Counted from the first letter of the stretch, positions 6,923 to 13,433 are shown. The stretch: DNA of 15,495 nt from DAOSEK01 sp035363095 (GCA_035363095.1 DAOSEK010000024.1:1-15495); one strand, 5' to 3'. The notes: generated by a model not told the origin, from the letters alone. Numbers and translations are program-made.

Positions 6923-7172
6923 GAAATTTTTCCTCGTAACCTAAAATAAGATTATAGAATCTGGCCGAAGNNNNNNNNNNNNNNNNNNNNNNNNNNNNNN
7001 NNNNNNNNNNNNNNNNNNNNNNNNNNNNNNNNNNNNNNNNNNNNNNNNNNNNNNNNNNNNNNNNNNNNNNGAGCTTCACCCATATTTACAGCAATAAAAT
7101 TCCAGAATTAACAAATTCAGCAATCCGAAGCCATCTGAAGCAAGATTTCGTAAACATCGTTAAATGCGTCAG
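6917..7172 (+). mobile_element. Gene-less cassette, interrupted by assembly gap (cassette 5)
   Basis: The 54 bases before the gap and 102 bases after it match the gene-less cassette at 7889-8636. A single copy would need 93 bases in the gap, while 100 Ns are given. The left flank carries the CTGGCCGAAG variant of copy 9 and the right flank the CAATCCGAAG variant of copy 7, a combination not seen in any complete copy. Its attC ends with R' GTTAAAC at 7172-7178. Confidence 0.75.
6971..7070. other. Assembly gap (100 N)
   Basis: One hundred consecutive Ns inside a repeated cassette. The length is probably a placeholder, so the number of cassette copies here is undetermined. Confidence 0.95.
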
Positions 7173-7338
7173 TTAAACTCAATTCGGGGCTCGCCTCCAC
7201 AGAGGTTAAAACCGAAAATTCTAATGTTGTTATCTTCGTTAAAATCATAAAAGAAAACCTTACAAAATTACTTCGTAACTTTGCCTAACAAAATTTTAAC
7301 GAAATTGTTGAAAAATAAAAATAATAAAATAGAAAGAT

Positions 7339-7578
7339 TTACTTTCTGTAATCTGATTCTGCTTTTTTAAGAAGACCAATTCCATACATTACAAGTCCCG
7401 TTCCAATACCTACAGCTATTTTGTCAGCAGAATCAATAGGATTTTTCGCTACAATATCTTGGACGATTTCAGCCAATCCTCCAACACCTGTAAAAGCTCC
7501 AAGACCCACGCTAAAAGATGGACCAAGATAAGCAAGATATTTTCCAAATTCGCTTCTTTCTTGTTTATTTTCTGGCAT
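7339..7578 (-). CDS. Small hydrophobic protein, function unknown
   Basis: The protein has 79 residues. A charged N-terminus (1-13) is followed by a glycine-rich hydrophobic stretch at about 14-36 and a second at 54-70, with a basic, charged tail (KKAESDYRK). It could be a two-helix membrane hairpin, though the many glycines and small residues weaken that. No family is recognised. AGGAGG (minus strand, 7586-7591) lies seven bases before the ATG at 7578 and the TATA box is at 7613-7621, so the expression signals are very clear for such a short gene. A holin- or toxin-like role is conceivable but unsupported. Confidence 0.7.
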   Translation of the reverse strand: MPENKQERSEFGKYLAYLGPSFSVGLGAFTGVGGLAEIVQDIVAKNPIDSADKIAVGIGTGLVMYGIGLLKKAESDYRK

Positions 7579-7585
7579 TTTATTT

Positions 7586-7652
7586 CCTCCTAAATCTTGT
7601 AAAATATCCTACTTTATAAATCTTTCTATTATTTTACTACTTTGTAGTTAAT
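7586..7652 (-). promoter_or_regulatory. Promoter, ribosome site and upstream element of the 79-residue gene
   Basis: On the minus strand: AGGAGG at 7586-7591, TATA box ATTTATAAA at 7613-7621, and ATTAACTACAAAGTAGTAA at 7634-7652. The last matches the elements before the lipoprotein and radical SAM promoters, again 12 bases from the TATA box. Confidence 0.7.
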
Positions 7653-7757
7653 ATATATTATTTTTCAACAACTATAATAACAACGAATTTTCGGCGAGCC
7701 CCGAACTTCTCCCTTCGGTCGACCACATTGCATTCTCCTCACTTCGTTCGTCGGGGA

Positions 7758-7894
7758 GTTTAACAGCGATTAAGAGGAAAATCCCTTGCAGGAATTTTCC
7801 CAAATCCTCGCCATCTCTGAAAAAATTTCCAGCTCTGTTTCACGAGGGAAATTTTTTCGAGGGCTTCGGACTTCTCTTAATCGCGATGTTAGAA
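7758..7894 (+). repeat. attC site G (137 bp)
   Basis: R'' is GTTTAAC at 7758-7764 and R' is GTTAGAA at 7888-7894. The arms GCGATTAAGAG and CTCTTAATCGC pair, with an extra GA. The left hairpin is AAAATCCCTTGCAGGAATTTT, and a long right tip folds on GAAAAAATTTC...GAAATTTTTTC. The pre-attC motif is the variant CATTGCATT at 7726-7734. Confidence 0.85.
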
Positions 7895-8137
7895 GAAATT
7901 TTTCCTCGTAACCTAAAATAAGATTATAGAATCTAGCTGAAGTCCTAAAACAACACTCGGAAAAACTCAAGCCACGTTGCACTCTCGCTACGCTCGGGTC
8001 TTCTAACACGCATTTAACGGCTCAGCTCCTTGCAGGAGCTTCACCCATATTTACAGCAATAAAATTCCAGAATTAACAAATTCAGCAATCCGAAGCCATC
8101 TGAAGCAAGATTTCGTAAACATCGTTAAATGCGTCAG
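7889..8137 (+). mobile_element. Gene-less integron cassette, copy 1 of tandem (cassette 7)
   Basis: This 249-bp cassette consists of about 50 bases of unassigned sequence, the pre-attC hairpin region and a 143-bp attC. GTTAGAAG at the start matches R'' CTTCTAAC. A short outer stem (TTTTTCC with GGAAAAA) is all that remains of the cassette-end inverted repeat. It has no start codon with ribosome site and no plausible protein. Confidence 0.85.
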
Positions 8138-8143
8138 TTAGAA
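8001..8143 (+). repeat. attC site H (143 bp)
   Basis: R'' is TTCTAAC at 8001-8007 and R' is GTTAGAA at 8137-8143. The arms CGCATTTAACG and CGTTAAATGCG pair. The two extra right-arm bases here come from TCA, not CGA. The left hairpin AGCTCCTTGCAGGAGCT is followed by a long, weakly structured tip. Confidence 0.85.
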
Positions 8144-8386
8144 GAAATTTTTCCTCGTAACCTAAAATAAGATTATAGAATCTAGCTGAAGTCCTAAAAC
8201 AACACTCGGAAAAACTCAAGCCACGTTGCACTCTCGCTACGCTCGGGTCTTCTAACACGCATTTAACGGCTCAGCTCCTTGCAGGAGCTTCACCCATATT
8301 TACAGCAATAAAATTCCAGAATTAACAAATTCAGCAATCAGAAGCCATCTGAAGCAAGATTTCGTAAACATCGTTAAATGCGTCAG
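8138..8386 (+). mobile_element. Gene-less integron cassette, copy 2 of tandem (cassette 8)
   Basis: 249 bp. It differs from the preceding copy at the CAATCAGAAG site (CAATCCGAAG in copy 1). It carries the same attC-compatible ends, so the tandem can arise from repeated integration or from slippage. Confidence 0.85.
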
Positions 8387-8392
8387 TTAGAA
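8250..8392 (+). repeat. attC site I (143 bp)
   Basis: R'' is TTCTAAC at 8250-8256 and R' is GTTAGAA at 8386-8392. Nearly identical to site H. Confidence 0.85.
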
Positions 8393-8636
8393 GAAATTTT
8401 TCCTCGTAACCTAAAATAAGATTATAGAATCTGGCCGAAGTCCTAAAACAACAACTCGGAAAAACTCAAGCCACGTTGCACTCTCGCTACGCTCGGGTCT
8501 TCTAACACGCATTTAACGGCTCAGCTCCTTGCAGGAGCTTCACCCATATTTACAGCAATAAAATTCCAGAATTAACAAATTCAGCAATCAGAAGCCATCT
8601 GAAGCAAGATTTCGTAAACATCGTTAAATGCGTCAG
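8387..8636 (+). mobile_element. Gene-less integron cassette, copy 3 of tandem (cassette 9)
   Basis: 250 bp. It carries the CTGGCCGAAG variant and an extra A in ACAACAACTCGG compared with the two copies before it. The CTGGCCGAAG variant matches the sequence left of the assembly gap. Confidence 0.85.
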
Positions 8637-8642
8637 TTATAT
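8500..8642 (+). repeat. attC site J (143 bp)
   Basis: R'' is TTCTAAC at 8500-8506 and R' is GTTATAT at 8636-8642. The core matches sites H and I, but the R' tail differs because it belongs to the next, unrelated cassette. Confidence 0.86.
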
Positions 8643-8854
8643 TCAATTTTTGGATTACTTCCTTTCTTTTAGAAAAAGAAACAAAAGAGAGAGGGGCTTA
8701 GTCCTTCGGACAGTTTCACTCCCTTCGGTCGATATTTATTAGAAGGGGCGTCAAGATAGTCTTTTTCTGCGGAAAAAGAGATTTATTAGGGGCGTCTTTT
8801 CACTGACCACTGGACAACTACGCATAAAATATTTATACTTTGGAAGATTTTCAA

Positions 8855-8906
8855 TTTATAAATAGAAAGAGTTATAAAAACATTGGCTCAACTATATATT
8901 AAGGGG
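8855..8906 (+). promoter_or_regulatory. Promoter and ribosome site of the HaeIII-type operon
   Basis: TATA box TTTATAAAT at 8855-8863, predicted transcript start near 8887, and ribosome site AAGGGG at 8901-8906 before the ATG at 8911. A second TATA-like sequence (TTATAAAAA) is at 8872-8880. Confidence 0.55.
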
Positions 8907-8910
8907 TAAA

Positions 8911-9891
8911 ATGGTTACTACAAATTCAAAACAAATGACTACTGGGAAAGCATTTGAGTATGCTTTGCTTTCTCAATTTGAAGAAAAATTAAAAGATAAA
9001 ACTAATGTTGAAGTAATTAAAAATTCTTCATTTGATATTGCTAAGGGTTGTTTTGAAAATACAACTAAAACAGAACAAGCAGATTATTTACTCTCTTCTA
9101 GTTTTGCAGTAAATTTTATGATGGATATTGAACCAAGACTTTCAAATGATATTGGTAAAAAAGATATTCTACAACTTGAAATTTTATCAGATAATTTTGG
9201 CAAAGAAGGAGATGTCAGAGATGTTCTTGCAATAAGACTATTGCAAAAGTGGGAAATAGGAGTTTCTGCAAAAAACAATCATCATGCAGTAAAACATTCA
9301 CGTTTATCTTCAAATATAGATTTTGGAGAAAAGTGGTTAGGAGTAAAGGTTTCTAAAGAATATTTTGATACTGTAACCCCTATTTTTAAGAACTTAGAAA
9401 GATTAAGAAAAGAAAGCAACGCAACAAAAAAATGGAGTGAAATTGGTGATTATCATTCTTCTGTTTATATTCCGATCTTAAATGCGTTCATTAAAGAACT
9501 AAAAGCTCTTTATGAAAAAGACAATAAAGTTGCTTCCAAATTAGTTTCTTATTTAATCGGAAATAAAGATTTTTATAAAGTAATAAAAAGTAAAAATTCT
9601 GTTGAAATTCAAGCATATAACCTGAATGGGACTTTAAATTTACCATTCAATGAAATTGAACCGAAATACAAAACTCCAAAAGTTCCATTACCTACAAAAA
9701 TTTTAAGTATGGAATTAAAAGAAAATAATGATACAACTGCAATCGTTACAATGGATAATGACTGGACTTTATCTTTTAGAATACATAATGCCAGTTCAAG
9801 AGTAGAGTCATTATTAAAATTTGATATTAATTTGTTAAAATCTCCTAAAAAATTATTCAAGAATACTCTTAATATAAGCGAGGAATCATAA
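8911..9891 (+). CDS. HaeIII-family type II restriction endonuclease (predicted GGCC)
   Basis: The protein has 326 residues, close to the family's usual length. The core GDVRDVLAIR (100-109), WEIGVSAKNNHH (115-126), AVKHSRLS (127-133) and IDFGEKW is the hallmark of the HaeIII restriction enzyme family. D104, E116 and K121 are candidate members of its nuclease site. The next gene is an equally clear HaeIII-type methyltransferase, so cleavage of GGCC is a strong inference. The ATG follows AAGGGG; the stop TAA shares one base with the next start (TAATG), so translation is coupled. The nuclease comes first in the operon, which is riskier for a new host than methyltransferase-first order. Confidence 0.9.
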   Translation: MVTTNSKQMTTGKAFEYALLSQFEEKLKDKTNVEVIKNSSFDIAKGCFENTTKTEQADYLLSSSFAVNFMMDIEPRLSNDIGKKDILQLEILSDNFGKEGDVRDVLAIRLLQKWEIGVSAKNNHHAVKHSRLSSNIDFGEKWLGVKVSKEYFDTVTPIFKNLERLRKESNATKKWSEIGDYHSSVYIPILNAFIKELKALYEKDNKVASKLVSYLIGNKDFYKVIKSKNSVEIQAYNLNGTLNLPFNEIEPKYKTPKVPLPTKILSMELKENNDTTAIVTMDNDWTLSFRIHNASSRVESLLKFDINLLKSPKKLFKNTLNISEES

Positions 9892-10871
9892 TGAAAATCG
9901 CATCATTTTTTTCAGGAGCAGGAGGACTTGACTTAGGTTTTTCTAATGCAGGTTTTAGTTTAGCTTTTGCAAATGATAACTGGCATGGATGTTGGGAAAC
10001 CTTTGAAAAGAATCATAATCATCCTATCTGTAAAAAATCCATAACTGAAATAAGACCTGAAGAAATTCCTGAAGTTGTTGGTTTTGTTGGAGGTCCCCCT
10101 TGTCAAAGTTGGAGTCTTGCAGGAGCAATGAAAGGAATAAATGACCCAAGAGGAAAATTATTTTATAATTATGTAGAATTGATAAAAGCTAAACAACCTT
10201 TATTTTTTCTTGCTGAAAATGTCGCTGGACTTTTATCAGATAAACATCTACCAGAATTTAAAAAAATAATCCAAGCATTTAGAGAAATTGGGTATAATGT
10301 TTCTTATAAATTATTGAACGCTAAAGATTATGGTGTTCCGCAAGACCGACAAAGAGTTATTATTGTTGGTTATCACAATAAATTAAAAAAGAAATTTGAA
10401 TTTCCAGAACCAACAAACTCTAAGGTTTTTTTGAAAGATGCAATCGGTGATTTACCTCCTGCAAAATCTGCAATGGAAAAAAACAAAACTAATGGAAAAA
10501 CAAAAATTCTAAATCATGAATATATGAACGGCGGATTTTCTACAATTTATATGTCAAGGAATCGTGTAAGAAGTTGGGATGAACATTCTTTTACAATTCA
10601 AGCAGGAGGAAGACACGCCCCAATTCATCCACAAGCACCAAAGATGAAATTTATTGAACAGAATAAGAGAGAATTTGTAAAAGGCAAAGAACATCTTTAT
10701 AGGAGATTGTCTGTAAGAGAATGTGCAAGAATACAAACTTTTCCAGATGATTTCGAATTTTTTTATATTGATGTTGCAGATGGATACAAGATGATTGGAA
10801 ACGCAGTTCCTGTAAAACTTGCAGAAGTTATCGCAAATAAAATTAAAGAGGATATTAAAAATGAAATATGA
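9891..10871 (+). CDS. HaeIII-type DNA cytosine-5 methyltransferase (predicted GGCC)
   Basis: The protein has 326 residues. FSGAGGLDLGF (7-17) is the AdoMet-binding motif I, GGPPCQSW (67-74) carries the catalytic C71, and ENV (109-111) and YGVPQDRQRV are motifs VI and VIII. The C-terminus has motif X, GYKMIGNAVPV. The target recognition region MSRNRVRSW...HPQAP resembles the one I recall from M.HaeIII (MSRNRVRQW...HPQAP), so it should methylate GGCC and protect against the preceding enzyme. Ribosome site GAGGA lies upstream of the ATG at 9891, inside the end of the nuclease gene. Its stop overlaps the next gene by 11 bases. Confidence 0.95.
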   Translation: MKIASFFSGAGGLDLGFSNAGFSLAFANDNWHGCWETFEKNHNHPICKKSITEIRPEEIPEVVGFVGGPPCQSWSLAGAMKGINDPRGKLFYNYVELIKAKQPLFFLAENVAGLLSDKHLPEFKKIIQAFREIGYNVSYKLLNAKDYGVPQDRQRVIIVGYHNKLKKKFEFPEPTNSKVFLKDAIGDLPPAKSAMEKNKTNGKTKILNHEYMNGGFSTIYMSRNRVRSWDEHSFTIQAGGRHAPIHPQAPKMKFIEQNKREFVKGKEHLYRRLSVRECARIQTFPDDFEFFYIDVADGYKMIGNAVPVKLAEVIANKIKEDIKNEI

Positions 10872-11283
10872 ACAAGATGACAAACAAAGACATCTTGAAT
10901 TTTTGCAGTTGGCAATCAATAGAATGGCATCAAATTCCTTTATTCTTAAGGGTTGGAACATTACTTTAATTGTGGGTTTATTTGCTTTAACTCTAAAAGA
11001 CCTATCTTCATCTTATCTATACTTAGCATTACTTCCTGCTCTTGCATTCTGGGGTCTTGATACTTATTACTTACGTCAAGAAAGATTATTCCGAGAAGTA
11101 TATAATTTAATTCGGAAAACTAAAAGAAAAGACATAGACCCTTATTCATTTGATACATTATCTGTAAATGGGAAAGTCAAAAATTGGTTTTATACTCTGT
11201 TTTCTCCAACAGTAATTTTATTGCATGGTTCTATAATAATCTTTATAATCACATTTATCCTGATTGTGAGAGGAGGAATTTAA
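10861..11283 (+). CDS. Small membrane protein, candidate effector partner of the TIR protein
   Basis: The protein has 140 residues. An amphipathic start (QRHLEFLQLAINRMASNSF) leads into helices at about 29-45 and 51-67. A soluble stretch (about 70-112) is followed by a third helix at 115-137. I recall similar proteins (KHLEFIQ..INRMA.NSF.LKGW) encoded next to TIR-like genes in bacteria, but no precise family name can be given. I prefer the ATG at 10861: GAGG lies upstream, and the alternative at 10819 would overlap the methyltransferase by 53 bases. The stop lies two bases before the TIR gene start. By analogy with other TIR-membrane pairs it may damage or depolarise the membrane on infection; that is inference. 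Confidence 0.75.
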   Translation: MKYEQDDKQRHLEFLQLAINRMASNSFILKGWNITLIVGLFALTLKDLSSSYLYLALLPALAFWGLDTYYLRQERLFREVYNLIRKTKRKDIDPYSFDTLSVNGKVKNWFYTLFSPTVILLHGSIIIFIITFILIVRGGI

Positions 11284-11284
11284 A

Positions 11285-11785
11285 ATGACTAAAAGACAAG
11301 TTTTTTACAGCTTTCATTATAAACCAGATTGTTGGCGTGTTTCACAAGTTCGTAATATTGGAACTATTGAGGGAAACAAACCTGCACCAGACAATGACTG
11401 GGAAACGATTGTTAATGCTGGTGAATCAGAAATAAAGAGATGGATAAAAGAACAAATGAAAGGTCGCTCATGCACCGTAGTTTTAGTGGGAAAAGACACA
11501 GCTGGAAGAAAATGGATAAACCATGAGATTATAGAATCTTGGAATGCTGGAATGGGTGTAGTCGGAATTTATATTCATGGCTTAAAAAATCAAGAAGGTT
11601 ACATTACAGAACAAGGGAAAAATCCTTTCGATTCAATTACCTTTAGTAATACAGGCAATAAATTATCTTCTGTGGTAAAATGTTACAATCCTGCTGGAAG
11701 CAATAGTAAAGAAAGATATGATTGGATTTCCAAATATATCTCTGATGCAATTGAAGAAGCAATTGGAATTAGAAATAAGAACTAA
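11285..11785 (+). CDS. TIR-like protein of the ThsB / DUF1863 type
   Basis: The protein has 166 residues. FYSFHYKPDCWRVSQVRN (7-24) is the typical start of ThsB-like TIR domains. SCTVVLVGKDTAGRKW (62-77) gives the next strand, followed by NHEIIESWNAG (79-89), whose glutamates E81/E84 include the likely active-site residue, and GVVGIYIHGLKN (91-102). In Thoeris defence, ThsB proteins sense infection and make an NAD-derived signal that activates ThsA. No ThsA is present here; the only partner is the membrane protein just upstream. AGGAGG (11271-11276) precedes the ATG. A two-gene signalling and membrane effector system is the best reading. Confidence 0.85.
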   Translation: MTKRQVFYSFHYKPDCWRVSQVRNIGTIEGNKPAPDNDWETIVNAGESEIKRWIKEQMKGRSCTVVLVGKDTAGRKWINHEIIESWNAGMGVVGIYIHGLKNQEGYITEQGKNPFDSITFSNTGNKLSSVVKCYNPAGSNSKERYDWISKYISDAIEEAIGIRNKN

Positions 11786-11786
11786 T

Positions 11787-11805
11787 GTTCTTTTCAGAAA
11801 AGAAC
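11787..11805 (+). terminator. Hairpin directly after the TIR gene
   Basis: Perfect 8-bp stem GTTCTTTT / AAAAGAAC with loop CAG, starting one base after the TAA stop. It is a likely transcript end for the four-gene operon. Confidence 0.5.
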
Positions 11806-11827
11806 CAAAACAAGACGCCCCTTCTAT

Positions 11828-11850
11828 CTTCTTTTTTTAGAAAAAAGAAG
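11828..11850 (+). terminator. Second A/T hairpin after the HaeIII-TIR operon
   Basis: CTTCTTTTTT and AAAAAAGAAG around a TAG loop, followed by CAAAAAA. It is a close match to 2445-2467 and could back up the preceding hairpin. Confidence 0.45.
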
Positions 11851-11986
11851 CAAAAAATCTGACGCCCCTCTCTCGTCCTTCGGACAAATTCACTCCCTAC
11901 GGTCGAATTTATCAGTAATCTAAAAACTCTAAAATTTTCCTACGGAACGTTGCACTAAATTTTAGGTCTTCCCTTTGGTCAGACGA

Positions 11987-12091
11987 ATATAACAGCGATT
12001 AAGAGATTACGAAGTCTTGCAGGCTTCTCCATCCAAATTCGGTTTTGTGGGTTGCCTCAAAACCGAACTTCTCTTAATCGCGATGTTATAC
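11987..12091 (+). repeat. attC site K (105 bp)
   Basis: R'' is ATATAAC at 11987-11993 and R' is GTTATAC at 12085-12091. The arms GCGATTAAGAG and CTCTTAATCGC pair, with an extra GA. The left hairpin is GAAGTCTTGCAGGCTTC, and the right hairpin TTCGGTTTT...AAAACCGAA has GTGGGTTGCCTC as its loop. Confidence 0.87.
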
Positions 12092-12146
12092 GCAATCGAG
12101 TTTGGGTTTCTAACGTATTGGAAAGAAGTCGCCTTTATTAAAAACC

Positions 12147-12155
12147 TTTATATAT
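12147..12155 (+). promoter_or_regulatory. Promoter of mrr
   Basis: TTTATATAT (12147-12155) is a strong TATA box centred 29 bases before the ATG at 12180, with no ribosome site. The transcript is probably leaderless. Confidence 0.7.
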
Positions 12156-12179
12156 CAATTATTCTTAATCTTAAATAAT

Positions 12180-13082
12180 ATGGCAATACCTGATTATCAA
12201 ACATTAATGCTTCCTCTTTTGAAGAGCATCTCAGACGGACAAGAACATAAAACTAGAGATGTAGTTACTTCACTATCTGATGAATTTGGATTAACAGAGG
12301 AAGAAAGAAAAGAATTGCTTCCATCCGGACAGCAACCTATTATTGATAATCGTATTGGATGGGCAAGAACTTACATGCTTAAAGCTGGATTGTTGTCTGC
12401 TCCAAAAAGAGGATACATAAAAATTACTGATAATGGTTTAGAAGTTTTGAAGCAGAAAACTGAAAAAATTGATATAAAATTTCTTGAGCAGTTTCCTGAA
12501 TTTATCGAATTTAGAACTATAAAGAAAGAGACATCAAAGGAAACCACTAAAGATGAGGAAGAAGTCGAGGATGTTACTCCTGACGAACTCATGGAAAAAG
12601 GTTATAATTCAATCAACGCAAGTTTAGCCCAAGAATTATTGGAAAAATTGAGAAATGTTGATCCTTATTTTTTTGAGGAAGTTGTAGGCGAATTATTATC
12701 TGCAATGGGATACGGAAGATTTGAAGCAACCCCTGGTTCTGGAGATGAAGGTATAGATGGAATAGTATATCAAGATAAATTAGGGTTAGACAAAATATTC
12801 TTCCAAGCAAAAAGATATGGCGAAGGAAATTCTGTTACTGCCAGAGATGTAAGGGATTTTGTTGGAACATTAGATTTACATGGAGTAAATAAAGGGATAT
12901 TTATCACAACTTCAAGATTTCCAAGAGATACAACAGACATCCTCAAAAAAACACCCAAGAATATAATTCTTCTTGATGGACCTAAACTTGCAAAACTGAT
13001 GATTGAACATGATGTAGGAGTAAGCATACAAAAAACCTACCAAATTAAAAAAATTGATACCGACTTCTTCCCTGAAGAATAA
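12180..13082 (+). CDS. mrr: Mrr-type methylation-dependent restriction endonuclease
   Basis: The protein has 300 residues, nearly the length of E. coli Mrr. The N-terminal winged-helix Mrr_N domain covers about 5-92 (PDYQTLMLPLLK, WARTYMLKAGLL, KRGYIKIT). An acidic linker (about 115-140) follows, then the Mrr_cat nuclease domain from about 147. Catalytic signature: GSGDEGIDG (186-194) with D193, then FQAKRY (208-213) with Q209 and K211, the PD-QxK version of the fold. Mrr cuts DNA that carries foreign methylation rather than unmodified DNA. It is alone in its cassette with its own promoter. Two methyltransferases elsewhere in this array must be tolerated by it. Confidence 0.92.
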   Translation: MAIPDYQTLMLPLLKSISDGQEHKTRDVVTSLSDEFGLTEEERKELLPSGQQPIIDNRIGWARTYMLKAGLLSAPKRGYIKITDNGLEVLKQKTEKIDIKFLEQFPEFIEFRTIKKETSKETTKDEEEVEDVTPDELMEKGYNSINASLAQELLEKLRNVDPYFFEEVVGELLSAMGYGRFEATPGSGDEGIDGIVYQDKLGLDKIFFQAKRYGEGNSVTARDVRDFVGTLDLHGVNKGIFITTSRFPRDTTDILKKTPKNIILLDGPKLAKLMIEHDVGVSIQKTYQIKKIDTDFFPEE

Positions 13083-13197
13083 AGGCGACTTCTTAATGTT
13101 TTATTAGATTGCACTTCGTGCTGGACGAGACCCAAACTTGACTCTCTCCGCTTCGCTCCGAGCCACGTTGCACTCTCCTCCTTTCAGTCGTCGGGGC

Positions 13198-13336
13198 GTA
13201 TAACAGGCATTAACAGGAAACCTCGTTGCACTTCGGTTTCCCAAATTTTTTGCCATCTCTGTTCGCCCTCGCACCTCTGTTTCACGAGGCTCGGGCTCAC
13301 GAGGGCAAAAAACTTCTGTTAATGCCGATGTTAATT
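13198..13336 (+). repeat. attC site L (139 bp)
   Basis: R'' is GTATAAC at 13198-13204 and R' is GTTAATT at 13330-13336. The arms GGCATTAACAG and CTGTTAATGCC pair, with an extra GA. The left part carries GTTGCACTTC in place of the CTTGCAG loop. The right tip is a long imperfect hairpin closed by TTTTGCC...GGCAAAA. Confidence 0.85.
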
Positions 13337-13433
13337 GCAATTTGAGATTTGGGCTAAATAGAAAGGGGACACACTCTTGATTGTGCTACGCACTGGATAT
13401 AATCTGTAATGGAATCTGACTTAAATACGAAAT

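Larger units (their letters stand above)
7173..7888 (+). mobile_element. Integron cassette 6 (79-residue protein gene, reversed)
   Basis: GTTAAACTC at the start matches R'' GAGTTTAAC of site G. Nested inverted repeats are 7183-7195 with 7693-7705 (13 bp), 7305-7318 with 7660-7673 (14 bp), and 7328-7341 with 7617-7630 (14 bp). The innermost pair places the stop codon opposite the TATA box. The non-coding 7196-7304 holds a palindrome with attC-like arms (7235-7245 with 7293-7303). Confidence 0.82.
8637..12085 (+). mobile_element. Integron cassette 10 (HaeIII-type RM plus TIR genes)
   Basis: This 3.4-kb cassette carries four co-directional genes. GTTATATTC at the start matches R'' GAATATAAC of site K. 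Outer repeat arms are 8647-8659 with 11914-11926 (one mismatch) and 8741-8752 with 11814-11825 (12 bp). The non-coding 8643-8850 holds these arms and hairpins. The non-coding 11786-11986 holds two terminator-like hairpins and the pre-attC hairpin (CGTTGCACT at 11948-11956). Confidence 0.85.
12086..13330 (+). mobile_element. Integron cassette 11 (mrr)
   Basis: GTTATACGC at the start matches R'' GCGTATAAC of site L. Inverted repeats are 12099-12107 with 13130-13138 (9 bp) and 12125-12137 with 13080-13092 (13 bp perfect). The right arm of the latter begins with the TAA stop of the gene. The non-coding 13083-13197 holds the arms and the pre-attC motif CGTTGCACT at 13166-13174. Confidence 0.85.

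Noticed and set aside
6810..7079. Minus-strand open frame of 89 codons across the N gap
   Set aside because: It runs through attC E, the Ns and the gene-less cassette, and contains no real protein sequence outside repeat arms.
7770..8009. Minus-strand open frame of 79 codons
   Set aside because: It lies within attC G and the gene-less cassette body; it has no ribosome site or promoter and is explained by the palindromic repeats.
7889..8642. Possible CRISPR array
   Set aside because: The repeat unit is 249 bp with no variable spacers, and the whole unit is conserved. It is a tandem cassette.
10819..10860. Longer start for the membrane protein gene at 10819
   Set aside because: It would overlap the methyltransferase by 53 bases. 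The ATG at 10861 has a GAGG site at the right distance and the amphipathic start fits the family better.
10554..10961. Minus-strand open frame of 135 codons
   Set aside because: It is antisense to the methyltransferase and membrane protein genes, both of which have clear family motifs.
13104..13340. Minus-strand open frame of 78 codons
   Set aside because: It coincides with attC L and its upstream hairpin. The Arg/Glu-rich translation reflects GC-rich palindromes.
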